From Spinactinospora alkalitolerans (GTDB taxonomy: Bacteria; Actinomycetota; Actinomycetes; Streptosporangiales; Streptosporangiaceae): 64,000 nt of DNA. Both the position numbers and the translations under genes were made by a program. The number at the start of each line of letters is the position of its first letter. Position 1 is the stretch's first letter. This document shows positions 34,338 through 42,726 of the stretch, one piece after another. The stretch covers positions 3,906,001 to 3,970,000 of the forward strand of contig NZ_JACCCC010000001.1 of the NCBI RefSeq assembly GCF_013408795.1. The letters run 5' to 3'. The notes beneath the pieces are model-generated. The model was given only the letters and a program-made list of their open reading frames with translations. It was not told the DNA's origin and did no database searches.

Positions 34338-35255
34338 TCAGCGGTACCCGGTGTCGTCGGCGGGGCGGCCCGCGTACTGGACCTCGGGGGCGTAGCGCCA
34401 GAAGTCGGGCCGGGTGCCGTCGGTGTCGGTGAAGTCGTAGACCCCGGCGAGGTGGCCGCTGGACAGCGTTTGGCCGGACCAGCGCGCCACCCGGGGGTCG
34501 GCGGCCAGCGCGGCGACCGCCCGGCCGACGTAGGCCGGTGATTCGGAGATGCAGAAGTGCGGCTGGGCCGCCGTGGCGTCGCGCCAGTTGTCCTCGGTGA
34601 CCCCGAAGAGGTCGAGCATCGCCTCCGAGCGCAGCCAGCCCGGCGTCACCGCCACCGCGGTCCCGCCGAACGGCTTCAGCTCCTCGGCCTGGGCCAGCGC
34701 CATGCGCTGCACCGACACCTTGACCAGGTCGTAGAAGAACCCTGCGTCGGCGCGGTAGGCCGCGTTGAACTCGGCTGTGCCGTCGGTCATCTCGACCACC
34801 AGTCCGCCGGGGTCGCGGATCACCAGCGGCAGCGCGAAGTGGCTGGTGATGGCGTGGGTGTCGATGCCCAACCGCAGCATGCGCAGCCCCTCGTCCAGGG
34901 GGTGCTCCCACAGCCGGCGGCCGAACTCGAGGTACACGTCGCCGCCCCAGACGTCGTTGACCAGCACGTCGAGCCGCCCCTGTTCGGCGTCGATCCGCTC
35001 GATCAGCGCCCGCACCTCGTCGGGCACCAGATGGTCGACCCGGACCGCGATCGCGGTGCCGCCGGCCTCGGCCACCAGCTCGGCGGTCTCCTCGATGGTC
35101 TCGGGCCGCCCCATCTCCGAGCGGTGCCCGCGCGTGGTCCGGCCGGTGACGTAGACCGTCGCCCCGGCCCGGCCCAGCTCCACCGCGATGGCCCGTCCCC
35201 CACCCCGGGTACCGCCCGCGACCAGCGCGACCCTGCCGTCCAGCGCTTTGCTCAT
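34338..35255 (-). CDS. Short-chain dehydrogenase/reductase
   Basis: 305 residues from ATG 35255 with GAGGAG upstream. The cofactor-binding turn is VALVAGGTRGGGRAIAVELG (TGxxxGxG type with Gly variants), followed by VTGRTTRG, which suggests NADP. VLVNDVWGGD replaces the common NNAG motif. The catalytic Ser-Tyr-Lys is atypical: MTDGTAEFNAAYRADAGFFYDLVKVSV has Y-x-x-x-K in FFYDLVK. This matches the long SDRs (DHRS1-like) of actinobacteria. Substrate unknown. Confidence 0.88.
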   Translation of the reverse strand: MSKALDGRVALVAGGTRGGGRAIAVELGRAGATVYVTGRTTRGHRSEMGRPETIEETAELVAEAGGTAIAVRVDHLVPDEVRALIERIDAEQGRLDVLVNDVWGGDVYLEFGRRLWEHPLDEGLRMLRLGIDTHAITSHFALPLVIRDPGGLVVEMTDGTAEFNAAYRADAGFFYDLVKVSVQRMALAQAEELKPFGGTAVAVTPGWLRSEAMLDLFGVTEDNWRDATAAQPHFCISESPAYVGRAVAALAADPRVARWSGQTLSSGHLAGVYDFTDTDGTRPDFWRYAPEVQYAGRPADDTGYR

Positions 35256-35394
35256 CCCGCGCGCTCCTCCTCGTTCCACCGATGTCCTCCCCGCCTTTCC
35301 AGGCCGGGAGACTGCCACCCCGCGTCAGGTATCCCGCCCGCGTCCGCGCCGGGGTTCCGCGAAATGCGCGGCCTGGGCTCCGGCTCGAAGCCGC

Positions 35395-36669
35395 TCAGGC
35401 GCGGGTGTGAATCCGCTCGGACTCGGCGAGGTTGTCCGGCAGGCGCATTCCCGGCTGCAGTGGGACGAGTTCGGTCTGCAGCACCATGCTCGCCGCGCCG
35501 ATGGCGGGCGCGGTGGCCGCCGACTTGGAGAGCCGGACGTCGACCGAGTGCGTGGCCCGCGAGAAGAACGCGCGGTCGAGCTCGTCCTGGATCACCGGCA
35601 GGTAGGTCGAGCCCGCGACCGCCAGGCTCGGACCGGTGAGCACGAGCAGGTCGAGGTCCATGACGTTGGCCAGCGTGCGCACGGCGACCGCGAGGTAGCG
35701 CGCCGACCGCTCCATGATGGCGCGCGCCGCCGGTTCACCGCGGCGGGCGGCACGCGCGACCGCCGCGAACTCCGCCGCCACGGACGGCCGCGAGCGCGTG
35801 CGGCCGCCGGCCAGGCCGACCGCGCGGGCGAGCCCGGCGTCGGCGCGGGCCGCGGCGACGACCGCGGCCGGCCCGGCGAGGACCTCGGTGCACCCGCGCG
35901 CACCGCACCAGCACTCGGGGCCCTCCACGTCGAGGCAGATGTGCCCGATCTCGCCGGCGTTGCCGCTGGCGCCGTGGTAGGGGATCCCGTTGACCAGCAT
36001 GCCGGCGCCGATGCCGGTGCACATGTAGACGGCCGCGAAGGTCGAGGAGCCGTTGATGACGCCGGACCAGTACTCGCCGAGGGCCGCGGCGGTGGCGTCG
36101 TTGCCCAGGACGACCGGCAGCCCGATGGCCCGCTCCAGCGCCTGGTCGAGCGGGAAGTCCTCCCAGTGCCGCATCGGCGGCGGAGCCAGGCGCATGCCGC
36201 TGGTCGGGGTCAGCGGCCCGGGGGACACCAGCCCCGCGCCGAGCACCCGGTCCCGCTCGACGCCGACCCCGTCGATGAGCGCGTGCACCTCGCGGGCCAT
36301 CCGGTCGACGATGACCGGGGGGTCCTCCGCTCCGGCGCCCGCGCGGGTCATCCGGGCCACGACGGAGCCGCCGAGGTCGGTGAGCACGTAGGCGATGCCG
36401 GAGTGGTCCAGGTGGATGCCGACCGCGTACCGGGACGACGGGTTGAGCTGAAGCAGCACGCGGGGCTTGCCGCCGGTGGACTCCGCGCGCCCGGTCTCGA
36501 GCACGAGTCCGTCGTCGATGAGCTTGCGGACGACGGTGGAGATCGTCGCGCCGGTGAATCCGGTCGCGTCGATGAGCCCGACCCGGCTGATCGTTCCCGC
36601 AGCCCTGATCACGTCGAGCACCGCCGACCTGCTGCTCGCATGAGGTATGGCCCGTGCCGGCCCGCCCAC
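35395..36669 (-). CDS. ROK family transcriptional repressor of the galactomannan locus
   Basis: 424 residues from GTG 36669, chosen because CGGAGG lies 5 bases upstream. N-terminal winged helix: SRSAVLDVIRAAGTISRVGL, then TGATISTVVRKLIDDGLV. The ROK domain has LGNDATAAALGEYW, the motif GNAGEIGHICLD and zinc-binding CWCGARGCTEVL. Such repressors (XylR/NagC/Rok7B7-like) release DNA upon binding a sugar. It is divergent from the Opp-type importer and shares a 407-base regulatory region with it, with probable operators at 36741-36770 and 36956-36985. Confidence 0.92.
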   Translation of the reverse strand: MGGPARAIPHASSRSAVLDVIRAAGTISRVGLIDATGFTGATISTVVRKLIDDGLVLETGRAESTGGKPRVLLQLNPSSRYAVGIHLDHSGIAYVLTDLGGSVVARMTRAGAGAEDPPVIVDRMAREVHALIDGVGVERDRVLGAGLVSPGPLTPTSGMRLAPPPMRHWEDFPLDQALERAIGLPVVLGNDATAAALGEYWSGVINGSSTFAAVYMCTGIGAGMLVNGIPYHGASGNAGEIGHICLDVEGPECWCGARGCTEVLAGPAAVVAAARADAGLARAVGLAGGRTRSRPSVAAEFAAVARAARRGEPAARAIMERSARYLAVAVRTLANVMDLDLLVLTGPSLAVAGSTYLPVIQDELDRAFFSRATHSVDVRLSKSAATAPAIGAASMVLQTELVPLQPGMRLPDNLAESERIHTRA

Positions 36670-36740
36670 TGGAACCTCCGCTCGCGTCCTTGCATGGCGC
36701 CGGCGATGCCGATGCGCTTCCTCGGACCGCACGCTGCGCG

Positions 36741-36770
36741 ACTTTATTAGTTCGCCTTATTTAAGGATAG
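36741..36770. promoter_or_regulatory. Probable ROK operator near its own gene
   Basis: AT-rich island in GC-rich DNA, including CTTTATTAG (36742-36750), GCCTTATTTAAGG (36755-36767). It resembles the CTTTATTTG-containing sites at 36956 and 44945. Lies about 75-100 bases upstream of the ROK start codon; may autoregulate. Confidence 0.45.
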
Positions 36771-36955
36771 GGGTCCGGACGCGCCCGGTCGGCCCAGGCC
36801 CCGCCCGGTCCCCTTCTCGTGTCGATGCGCTCCGCCGGCCCCGCCCCCGGCCCGGATCCGCACGGCCCGCCCCCTCCCCGATCGGCGCCCCGGGCGGCCC
36901 GAGCCCCTCCTCGCCTACCAGTCCCGCTCGGCGGAGAGCAAGGTCACATGCGGCC

Positions 36956-36985
36956 TTGACTTTCTTTATTTGGCTGCTTAACAAT
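36956..36985 (+). promoter_or_regulatory. Promoter/operator of the ABC importer operon
   Basis: TTGACTTTCTTTATTTGG (36956-36973) followed by CTGCTTAACAAT. TTGACT can act as -35 and TAACAAT as -10. 23 of 30 bases are identical to the site at 44945-44974 before the beta-mannosidase, so both are likely bound by the ROK repressor. Confidence 0.6.
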
Positions 36986-37076
36986 GCCTGAAACCGAGCG
37001 ACTTGGTCCAGCCCCCGGGGGCACGGCCGGAGCGGCGCATCGGAAATGCCGAGACCGACCACGGAAGGGAACGAGC

Positions 37077-38768
37077 ATGTTCCTGCAGAGGATGCGTCGA
37101 CGCGGGCGCGCGATCGCAGTGGGGACGGCCGCCGTCGCCATGGCCGCCGGATGCAGCGGATCGGGCGGCGGGAACGGAGGCGGCTCCGAGGCCGGGACCC
37201 TGGTCGCCTACACCGGGCAGTCAGGCGACTACCAGCGCAACTTCAACCCCTACTCGCCGACCGCCAACGAGGGCCCCGGCACGATCTTCGAGCCGCTGTT
37301 CTTCTACAACCTCGTCCGCGACGAGGAGCCGGTCCCCCGGCTCGGCGAGGAGTTCTCCTGGAACGAGGACGGCACCGAACTGACGGTCACCGTGCGCGAC
37401 GACGTCACGTTCACCGACGGCGAGCCGTTCACCGCCGAGGACGTGGCGTTCACCTTCGACATGGTCGCCGCGAACCCGGCCATCAACCAGGGCGGCTACG
37501 AGGGTGAGGCCGAAGCGGTCGACGACACCCACGTGCGGGTGACCTTCGACGAGCCCGCCTACATGGACGCCCCGCAGCTCCTCGGCAAGACCTGGATCGT
37601 GCCCGAGCACATCTGGTCCGGCGTCGAGGACCCCACCACCGACCGGATCAACGAACCGGTCGGCACCGGCCCCTACATGCTGGAGGACTTCCAGCCCCAG
37701 GCGTTCACCCTGGCCGCCAACCCCGACTACTACGGCGGCGAGCCCGCGGTGCGCAACCTCCGCTACCTCGCGCTGTCGGGCAACCAGTCCGGCGTCGACG
37801 CGCTGGGCGCCGGCCGGATCGACTGGATGACCGGCCCGGTGCCCGACATCCAGAACGTCGAGGAGAACTACCCCGGCTACTCCGCCATCACGGTGCCGAT
37901 GAACCAGATGGCGCTGTTCACCTGCTCCAGCACCGACATGGGTTGCGAGGGCCCGCAGACCGATCCCGAGGTGCGCCGGGCGATCTACCACGCGATGGAC
38001 CGCACCCAGCTCAACACGCTGGCCTTCGAGGAGACCGCGAGCGAGATCTCACCCGGATTCGCGCTGCCCGAGCGCGACATGGAGGTCGTCTCCTCCGAGC
38101 TGGAGGCCCAGATCGCGCCGATGGAGCCCGACACCGACGAGGCCGCCCGCCTGCTGGAGGACGCCGGCTGGACCGTGGGCGATGACGGCGTCTACGCCAA
38201 GGACGGCGAGCGGCTCTCCCTCACGGTCACGGTCCCCACCGGCTGGAGCGACTACATCACCGCGCTCAACACGATGTCCCAGCAGCTCTCCGAGATCGGC
38301 ATCGAGCTGACCCCGCAGCAGGTCTCCTACAACGAGTGGGGCGACTCCCGCGCCCAGGGCCAGTTCGAGCTGCTGATGGACTCGCTCAACCAGGGCCCGG
38401 CGCCCGACCCGTTCTACGTGTACTCCTACTTCTTCTCCTCCGACACCACCGCTCCGGTGGGCGAGACGGCCAATCCCAACTACGCCCGCTACTCCGACCC
38501 CGAGGTGGACGAGGCGATCGAGGCCCTGCGCGGCATCGACCGGGGCGACGCCGAAGCCCGGCAGGAGCACTTCGACACCATCCAGGCCGCGATCGCCGAG
38601 GACATGCCCTACATCCCGGTCCTCACCGGCGGCACCACCAGCGAGTTCAACGTGGAGAAGTTCTCCGGCTGGCCCACCGAGGAGGACACCTACGCCTACC
38701 CGGCGGTCTGGGGCCGCCCCGACCAGTCGCAGATCTTTTTGAACCTGACCCCCGACGGCGGCGAATAG
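37077..38768 (+). CDS. ABC transporter substrate-binding lipoprotein, family 5
   Basis: 563 residues from ATG 37077, GGAAGGG upstream. A lipoprotein signal ends in VAMAAGCSG. The body matches the DppA/OppA-like SBP family 5: FEPLFFYNLV, FTDGEPFTAEDVAFTFDMV, IVPEHIW and VGTGPYMLEDFQPQAFTLAA. Despite the peptide-type fold, family 5 receptors in several bacteria bind manno- or cello-oligosaccharides (for example in Thermotoga). Given the alpha-galactosidase and beta-mannosidase genes downstream, a galacto-manno-oligosaccharide is the likely ligand. First gene of the importer operon. Confidence 0.92.
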   Translation: MFLQRMRRRGRAIAVGTAAVAMAAGCSGSGGGNGGGSEAGTLVAYTGQSGDYQRNFNPYSPTANEGPGTIFEPLFFYNLVRDEEPVPRLGEEFSWNEDGTELTVTVRDDVTFTDGEPFTAEDVAFTFDMVAANPAINQGGYEGEAEAVDDTHVRVTFDEPAYMDAPQLLGKTWIVPEHIWSGVEDPTTDRINEPVGTGPYMLEDFQPQAFTLAANPDYYGGEPAVRNLRYLALSGNQSGVDALGAGRIDWMTGPVPDIQNVEENYPGYSAITVPMNQMALFTCSSTDMGCEGPQTDPEVRRAIYHAMDRTQLNTLAFEETASEISPGFALPERDMEVVSSELEAQIAPMEPDTDEAARLLEDAGWTVGDDGVYAKDGERLSLTVTVPTGWSDYITALNTMSQQLSEIGIELTPQQVSYNEWGDSRAQGQFELLMDSLNQGPAPDPFYVYSYFFSSDTTAPVGETANPNYARYSDPEVDEAIEALRGIDRGDAEARQEHFDTIQAAIAEDMPYIPVLTGGTTSEFNVEKFSGWPTEEDTYAYPAVWGRPDQSQIFLNLTPDGGE

Positions 38769-38827
38769 CGCACGCGGCGAGGAGGCGAGCAGGCACATGA
38801 GGCGACCGACGCGATTGGCAGCGACCG

Positions 38828-39818
38828 ATGAGGTACTACGTCCGCAAGATCGGGTTCTACGTCGTCGCCCTGTGGGTGGCGCTGACCCTGAACTTCTTCA
38901 TCCCCCGCATGCTGCCGGGCAACCCGGTGGACGTGCTGATGGCGCGGCTGGCGCAGCGCGGCGGCAGCGTCGACCCGGCCACCCGGCGGGCCTTCGAGCT
39001 GATGCTGGGCACCGACGGCGACGAGCCGCTGTGGAGCCAGTACATCTCCTACCTGGGCAACCTGGCCCGGGGGGGACCTGGGGGTCTCGGTCAGCGTCTT
39101 CCCCACGCCGGTGTCGGAGGTCATCGCGCAGGCCCTGCCGTGGACGATCATGCTGGTGGGCATCTCCACCGTCATCTCGTTCGTCCTCGGGGTGGGCCTG
39201 GGGGCTCTGGTCGGCTGGAAGCGCGGCACCTGGCTCGACTCGCTGGTGCCGGGCACGACCGTGCTCGCGGCGGTGCCCTACTTCTGGCTGGCGCTGCTCC
39301 TGGCCGCGCTGCTCGCCTCCACGCTGAACTGGTTCCCGCTGCTCGGCGGCTACGACGTCGCCCTCATGCCCGGCTGGAACCGGGAGTTCATCCAGTCCGC
39401 CGTCTACCACGGGACCCTCCCCGCGCTGACGATCGTGATCTCCTCGGTCGGCGTGTGGCTGCTGGGCATGCGCAACATGATGGTCTCGACCTCCTCCGAC
39501 GACTACGTCACCACGGCCGAGGCCAAGGGGCTGCGCAGCGTCCGCATCATGACCCGCTACGCGGCCCGCAACGCGGTGCTGCCGTCCTTCGCCGGGTTCG
39601 CGGTCTCGCTGGGGTTCGTCGTCTCCGGCTCCATCGTGACCGAGCAGGTGTTCTCCTACCCCGGCATCGGCACCCGGATGCTGCAGGCGGTGCAGTACAA
39701 CGACTTCGCCCTCATGCAGGGGATCTTCCTGGTGATCACGGTGGCCGTGCTGGGCGCGAACCTGATCGTCGACCTGCTGTACGGCGTCATCGACCCCCGC
39801 ACCCGAGCGGGCGACTGA
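38828..39818 (+). pseudogene. ABC permease 1 (OppB/DppB type), frameshifted
   Basis: The N-terminal part from ATG 38828 reads MRYYVRKIGFYVVALWVALT, then IPRMLPGNPVDVLMARLAQR and ends at NLARGG. The remainder, VSEVIAQALPWTIMLVGIST through AEAKGLRSVRIMTRYAARNA to 39818, lies in another frame. The switch is at a run of seven G (39069-39075); six G would give NLARGDLGVSVSVFPTPV and a normal 329-residue permease. Everything else is intact and the operon is otherwise perfect, so this is either a very recent inactivation, phase variation or an assembly error. Confidence 0.88.
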
Positions 39819-39839
39819 CCACGGAAAGGAGCCGACACC

Positions 39840-40820
39840 ATGACCGGCCTCAGCCCGCTCACCGAGACCTCCGAAGACCCCGCCCGGGATCCGGCCGCAG
39901 GGGCCGCCGCGGCTCCGGCGGCCCGGTCCCGCAGCGGCCTCCGCTCACTGCTGCCGCGCTGGACCCCGCTGCTCGGCACCGGCCTGGGCCTCGTCGTCGC
40001 GATCGCCCTGTTCGGGATCGTCGCCCCGTTCTTCGTCGGCGACCCGAACGCGGTCGACAACAGGGGCCTCACGCCCCCCGGCGACGGCTTCCTCCTCGGC
40101 ACCACCCAGACCGGCCAGGACGTCTTCGCCCAACTGGCCCACGCCACCCGCGGATCGCTGCAGATCGGCCTGCTCGTCGGGGCCCTGGCCACCCTGCTGT
40201 CCGCGTTCTTCGGGATCATCGGCGGATACATCGGCGGCGCGGTGGACGAGGCGTTCTCGCTCGCGTCCAACGTCATGCTGGTCATCCCCGACCTGCCGCT
40301 GGTGATCGTGATCTCCGCGATCGTCCCGGCCGACCAGCGGGGCTGGTGGACCATCGCGGTCGTGCTGGCCGTCACCGGCTGGGCGGCGTCGGCCCGCGTG
40401 CTGCGCGCGCAGACGCTGTCGCTGCGCAACCGGGACTACGTCGCGGCGGCGCGCGTGGCCGGGGAGAAGCCCTGGCGGATCGTGTGCGTGGAGATCCTGC
40501 CCAACCTGCTGCCCGTTCTGGCCTCGCAGTTCGTGTACGCCGTCATCGCGGCGATCCTCACCGAAGCCGGCCTGTCCTTCCTGGGGCTGGGCGCCTCCAA
40601 CTCCGCCACGCTCGGCACGATGCTGTTCTACGCGCAGAACGGCTTCGCGCTCCAGCAGTCGGCGTGGTGGTGGTTCGTGCCGCCCGGCCTGATGATCGCG
40701 CTGTTCGGCTGCGGACTGTCCCTGATCAACTTCAGCATCGACGAGATCATCAACCCGAAGCTGCGCGGCGTCCCCAAGAGGCGGGCCGCGCGCAGCCGGC
40801 AGAGGAGCGCCGCCGCATGA
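39840..40820 (+). CDS. ABC permease 2 (OppC/DppC type)
   Basis: 326 residues from ATG 39840 with AAAGGAG upstream. An Ala/Pro-rich cytoplasmic N terminus (1-35) precedes six membrane helices. The EAA loop [20 protein letters not shown] and [12 protein letters not shown] are those of BPD permeases of the peptide/oligosaccharide group, and [20 protein letters not shown] is the OppC hallmark. It pairs with permease 1. The stop overlaps the next start as ATGA. Confidence 0.93.
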   Translation: MTGLSPLTETSEDPARDPAAGAAAAPAARSRSGLRSLLPRWTPLLGTGLGLVVAIALFGIVAPFFVGDPNAVDNRGLTPPGDGFLLGTTQTGQDVFAQLAHATRGSLQIGLLVGALATLLSAFFGIIGGYIGGAVDEAFSLASNVMLVIPDLPLVIVISAIVPADQRGWWTIAVVLAVTGWAASARVLRAQTLSLRNRDYVAAARVAGEKPWRIVCVEILPNLLPVLASQFVYAVIAAILTEAGLSFLGLGASNSATLGTMLFYAQNGFALQQSAWWWFVPPGLMIALFGCGLSLINFSIDEIINPKLRGVPKRRAARSRQRSAAA

Positions 40821-41749
40821 CGACCGGCACCATGACCGGACCGCGCCGCGGTACCGGCCCGACCGAGGGCGACGCCGTCCTGACCGTCGACCACCTGAAC
40901 GTGGTGTACCAGGTCGAGACCCCGGTGCACGCCGTCAAGGACGTCTCGCTGACCCTGCGCCGGGGCGAGATCCTGGGCCTGGCCGGCGAGTCCGGCTGCG
41001 GCAAGACCACCCTGGCCTACGCCGTCAACCGGCTGCACCGGCCGCCGGCGGAGGTGACCTCGGGATCGGTCACCTTCCACGACCGCGGCGGCACCGACAT
41101 CGACCTGCTCGCCCTGCAGCGGGAGGAGCTGCGCCGGTTCCGCTGGGCGAAGCTGTCCATGGTCTTCCAGGGCGCGATGAACGCCCTCAACCCGGTGATC
41201 TCGATCCGCGCCCAACTGGAGGACGTGCTGACCACGCACGAGCCCGGCATGGGGCGGCGCGAGCGGCGGCGGCGCTGCGCCGACGTCCTCGACCTGGTCG
41301 GCGTCGACCCCGCGCGGATGAACTCCTTCCCGCACGAGTTCTCCGGAGGCATGCGCCAGCGCGTCATGATCGCCATGGCGCTGCTGCTGGAGCCGCAGGT
41401 CGTCATCATGGACGAGCCCACGACCGCCCTGGACGTCGTGGTCCAGCGCGGCATCCTGCAGGAGGTCCTGCGGTTGCGCGACGAGCTGGGCTACGCGGTC
41501 GTCTTCATCACGCACGACCTGCCGCTGCTGCTGGAGCTGAGCGACCGGATCGCCATCATGCTGCAGGGCGAGGTCGTGGAGTACGCGCCGGCCGACGTCG
41601 TCTACGAGCGGCCCGCCCACGCCTACACCCGCCGACTGCTGGGCTCCTTCCCGAGCCTGACCGGTGAGCGGGGCGCGTTCGTCCGCGACTCCGGCTCGCG
41701 GACCGACCCCACCGACCCGGCCGCGGGAGGCCACGATGACCACGCTTGA
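40817..41749 (+). CDS. ABC transporter ATPase 1 (OppD/DppD type)
   Basis: 310 residues. Walker [11 protein letters not shown] loop [11 protein letters not shown], signature EFSGGMRQR, Walker [13 protein letters not shown] and switch His ITHDLPLL are all present. The C-terminal oligopeptide-type extension [14 protein letters not shown] is the Opp/Dpp family tag. It drives import with ATPase 2. Start ATG 40817 overlaps the permease stop; the 3' end overlaps ATPase 2 by 14 bases. Confidence 0.96.
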   Translation: MTTGTMTGPRRGTGPTEGDAVLTVDHLNVVYQVETPVHAVKDVSLTLRRGEILGLAGESGCGKTTLAYAVNRLHRPPAEVTSGSVTFHDRGGTDIDLLALQREELRRFRWAKLSMVFQGAMNALNPVISIRAQLEDVLTTHEPGMGRRERRRRCADVLDLVGVDPARMNSFPHEFSGGMRQRVMIAMALLLEPQVVIMDEPTTALDVVVQRGILQEVLRLRDELGYAVVFITHDLPLLLELSDRIAIMLQGEVVEYAPADVVYERPAHAYTRRLLGSFPSLTGERGAFVRDSGSRTDPTDPAAGGHDDHA

Positions 41750-42635
41750 GGTCCGCGACCTCGTCAAGGACTTCCCCCTGCGCTCCGGCCTGCGCCGCTC
41801 GACCCTGCGGGCGGTGGACCGGGTGGGCTTCACCCTCACCCCGGGGCGCACGGTCGCCCTGGTCGGGGAGTCCGGATCGGGGAAGTCCACGGTCGCCAGG
41901 ATGATCGCGCGGCTGGAGCGGCCCACGTCCGGACGGATCACCGCCGTCACCGACGAGGGCGAGCCGGTCGGCAGGCGGTCCTACCGCGACCACGTGCAGA
42001 TGGTGTTCCAGGACCCGTTCGCCTCGCTCAACCCGTTCCACACGATCGAGCACCACCTCGTCCGCCCGCTGCTGCTGCACCAGCGCGCGATGGGGCGCAC
42101 GGACACCCGGTTGCAGGTCGAGCACCTGCTCGAACGCGTCAACCTGCGGCCGGCGGCCGACGTCGCCGGGCGCCGCCCGCACGAGCTCTCCGGCGGCCAG
42201 CGCCAGCGCGTCGCCATCGCCCGCGCGCTGGCGCCGGGCGCCAAGGTGGTCGTCGCCGACGAGCCGGTCTCCATGCTCGACGTCTCGATCCGGCTCGGGG
42301 TGCTCAACCTGCTCGCCCGCCTGCAGCGCGAGGACGACCTCGCGGTCCTCTACATCACGCACGACCTCGCGACCGCGCGGCACTTCTCCGACGACATCCT
42401 CGTGATGCACCGCGGCCGCGTGGTCGAACGCGGGCCGGCCGACGACGTCATCCTCACCCCGCAGCACCCCTACACGCGGCTCCTGGCGTCGGCGGCGCCC
42501 GACCCGGAGGCCCGCGGCCGTCCGAGCCTGAGGGAGGCCGGCACCGACTCCGGCCGCGACTACGGCGACCGCACCTACGACCACGGCGCCAAGGCGTGGC
42601 TGCGCCCCGACGGCACCGTGGAATCCGCCGCCTGA
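41736..42635 (+). CDS. ABC transporter ATPase 2 (OppF/DppF type)
   Basis: 299 residues from ATG 41736. Walker A GESGSGKST, Q loop VFQDPFASLNP, signature ELSGGQRQR, Walker B VVVADEPVSMLD (Asp-Glu kept) and switch His THDLATARHF. HPYTRLLASAAPDP is the oligopeptide-type C-terminal motif. Last gene of the importer operon; it converges on the alpha-galactosidase gene across a hairpin. Confidence 0.96.
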   Translation: MTTLEVRDLVKDFPLRSGLRRSTLRAVDRVGFTLTPGRTVALVGESGSGKSTVARMIARLERPTSGRITAVTDEGEPVGRRSYRDHVQMVFQDPFASLNPFHTIEHHLVRPLLLHQRAMGRTDTRLQVEHLLERVNLRPAADVAGRRPHELSGGQRQRVAIARALAPGAKVVVADEPVSMLDVSIRLGVLNLLARLQREDDLAVLYITHDLATARHFSDDILVMHRGRVVERGPADDVILTPQHPYTRLLASAAPDPEARGRPSLREAGTDSGRDYGDRTYDHGAKAWLRPDGTVESAA

Positions 42636-42663
42636 CGACCCACGGGCAGAGCCTGCGCCGTGT

Positions 42664-42696
42664 GCGGGCCCGGACCCCGTCCGGATCCGCGCCCGC
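42664..42696. terminator. Hairpin between importer operon and GH36 gene
   Basis: GCGGGCCCGGAC pairs with GTCCGG and GCCCGC (6-base bulge between them), loop CCC. Lies between convergent stop codons. Confidence 0.5.
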
Positions 42697-42726
42697 GCGT
42701 CCACACCCTCCCGGGGGCGGCGCCGG

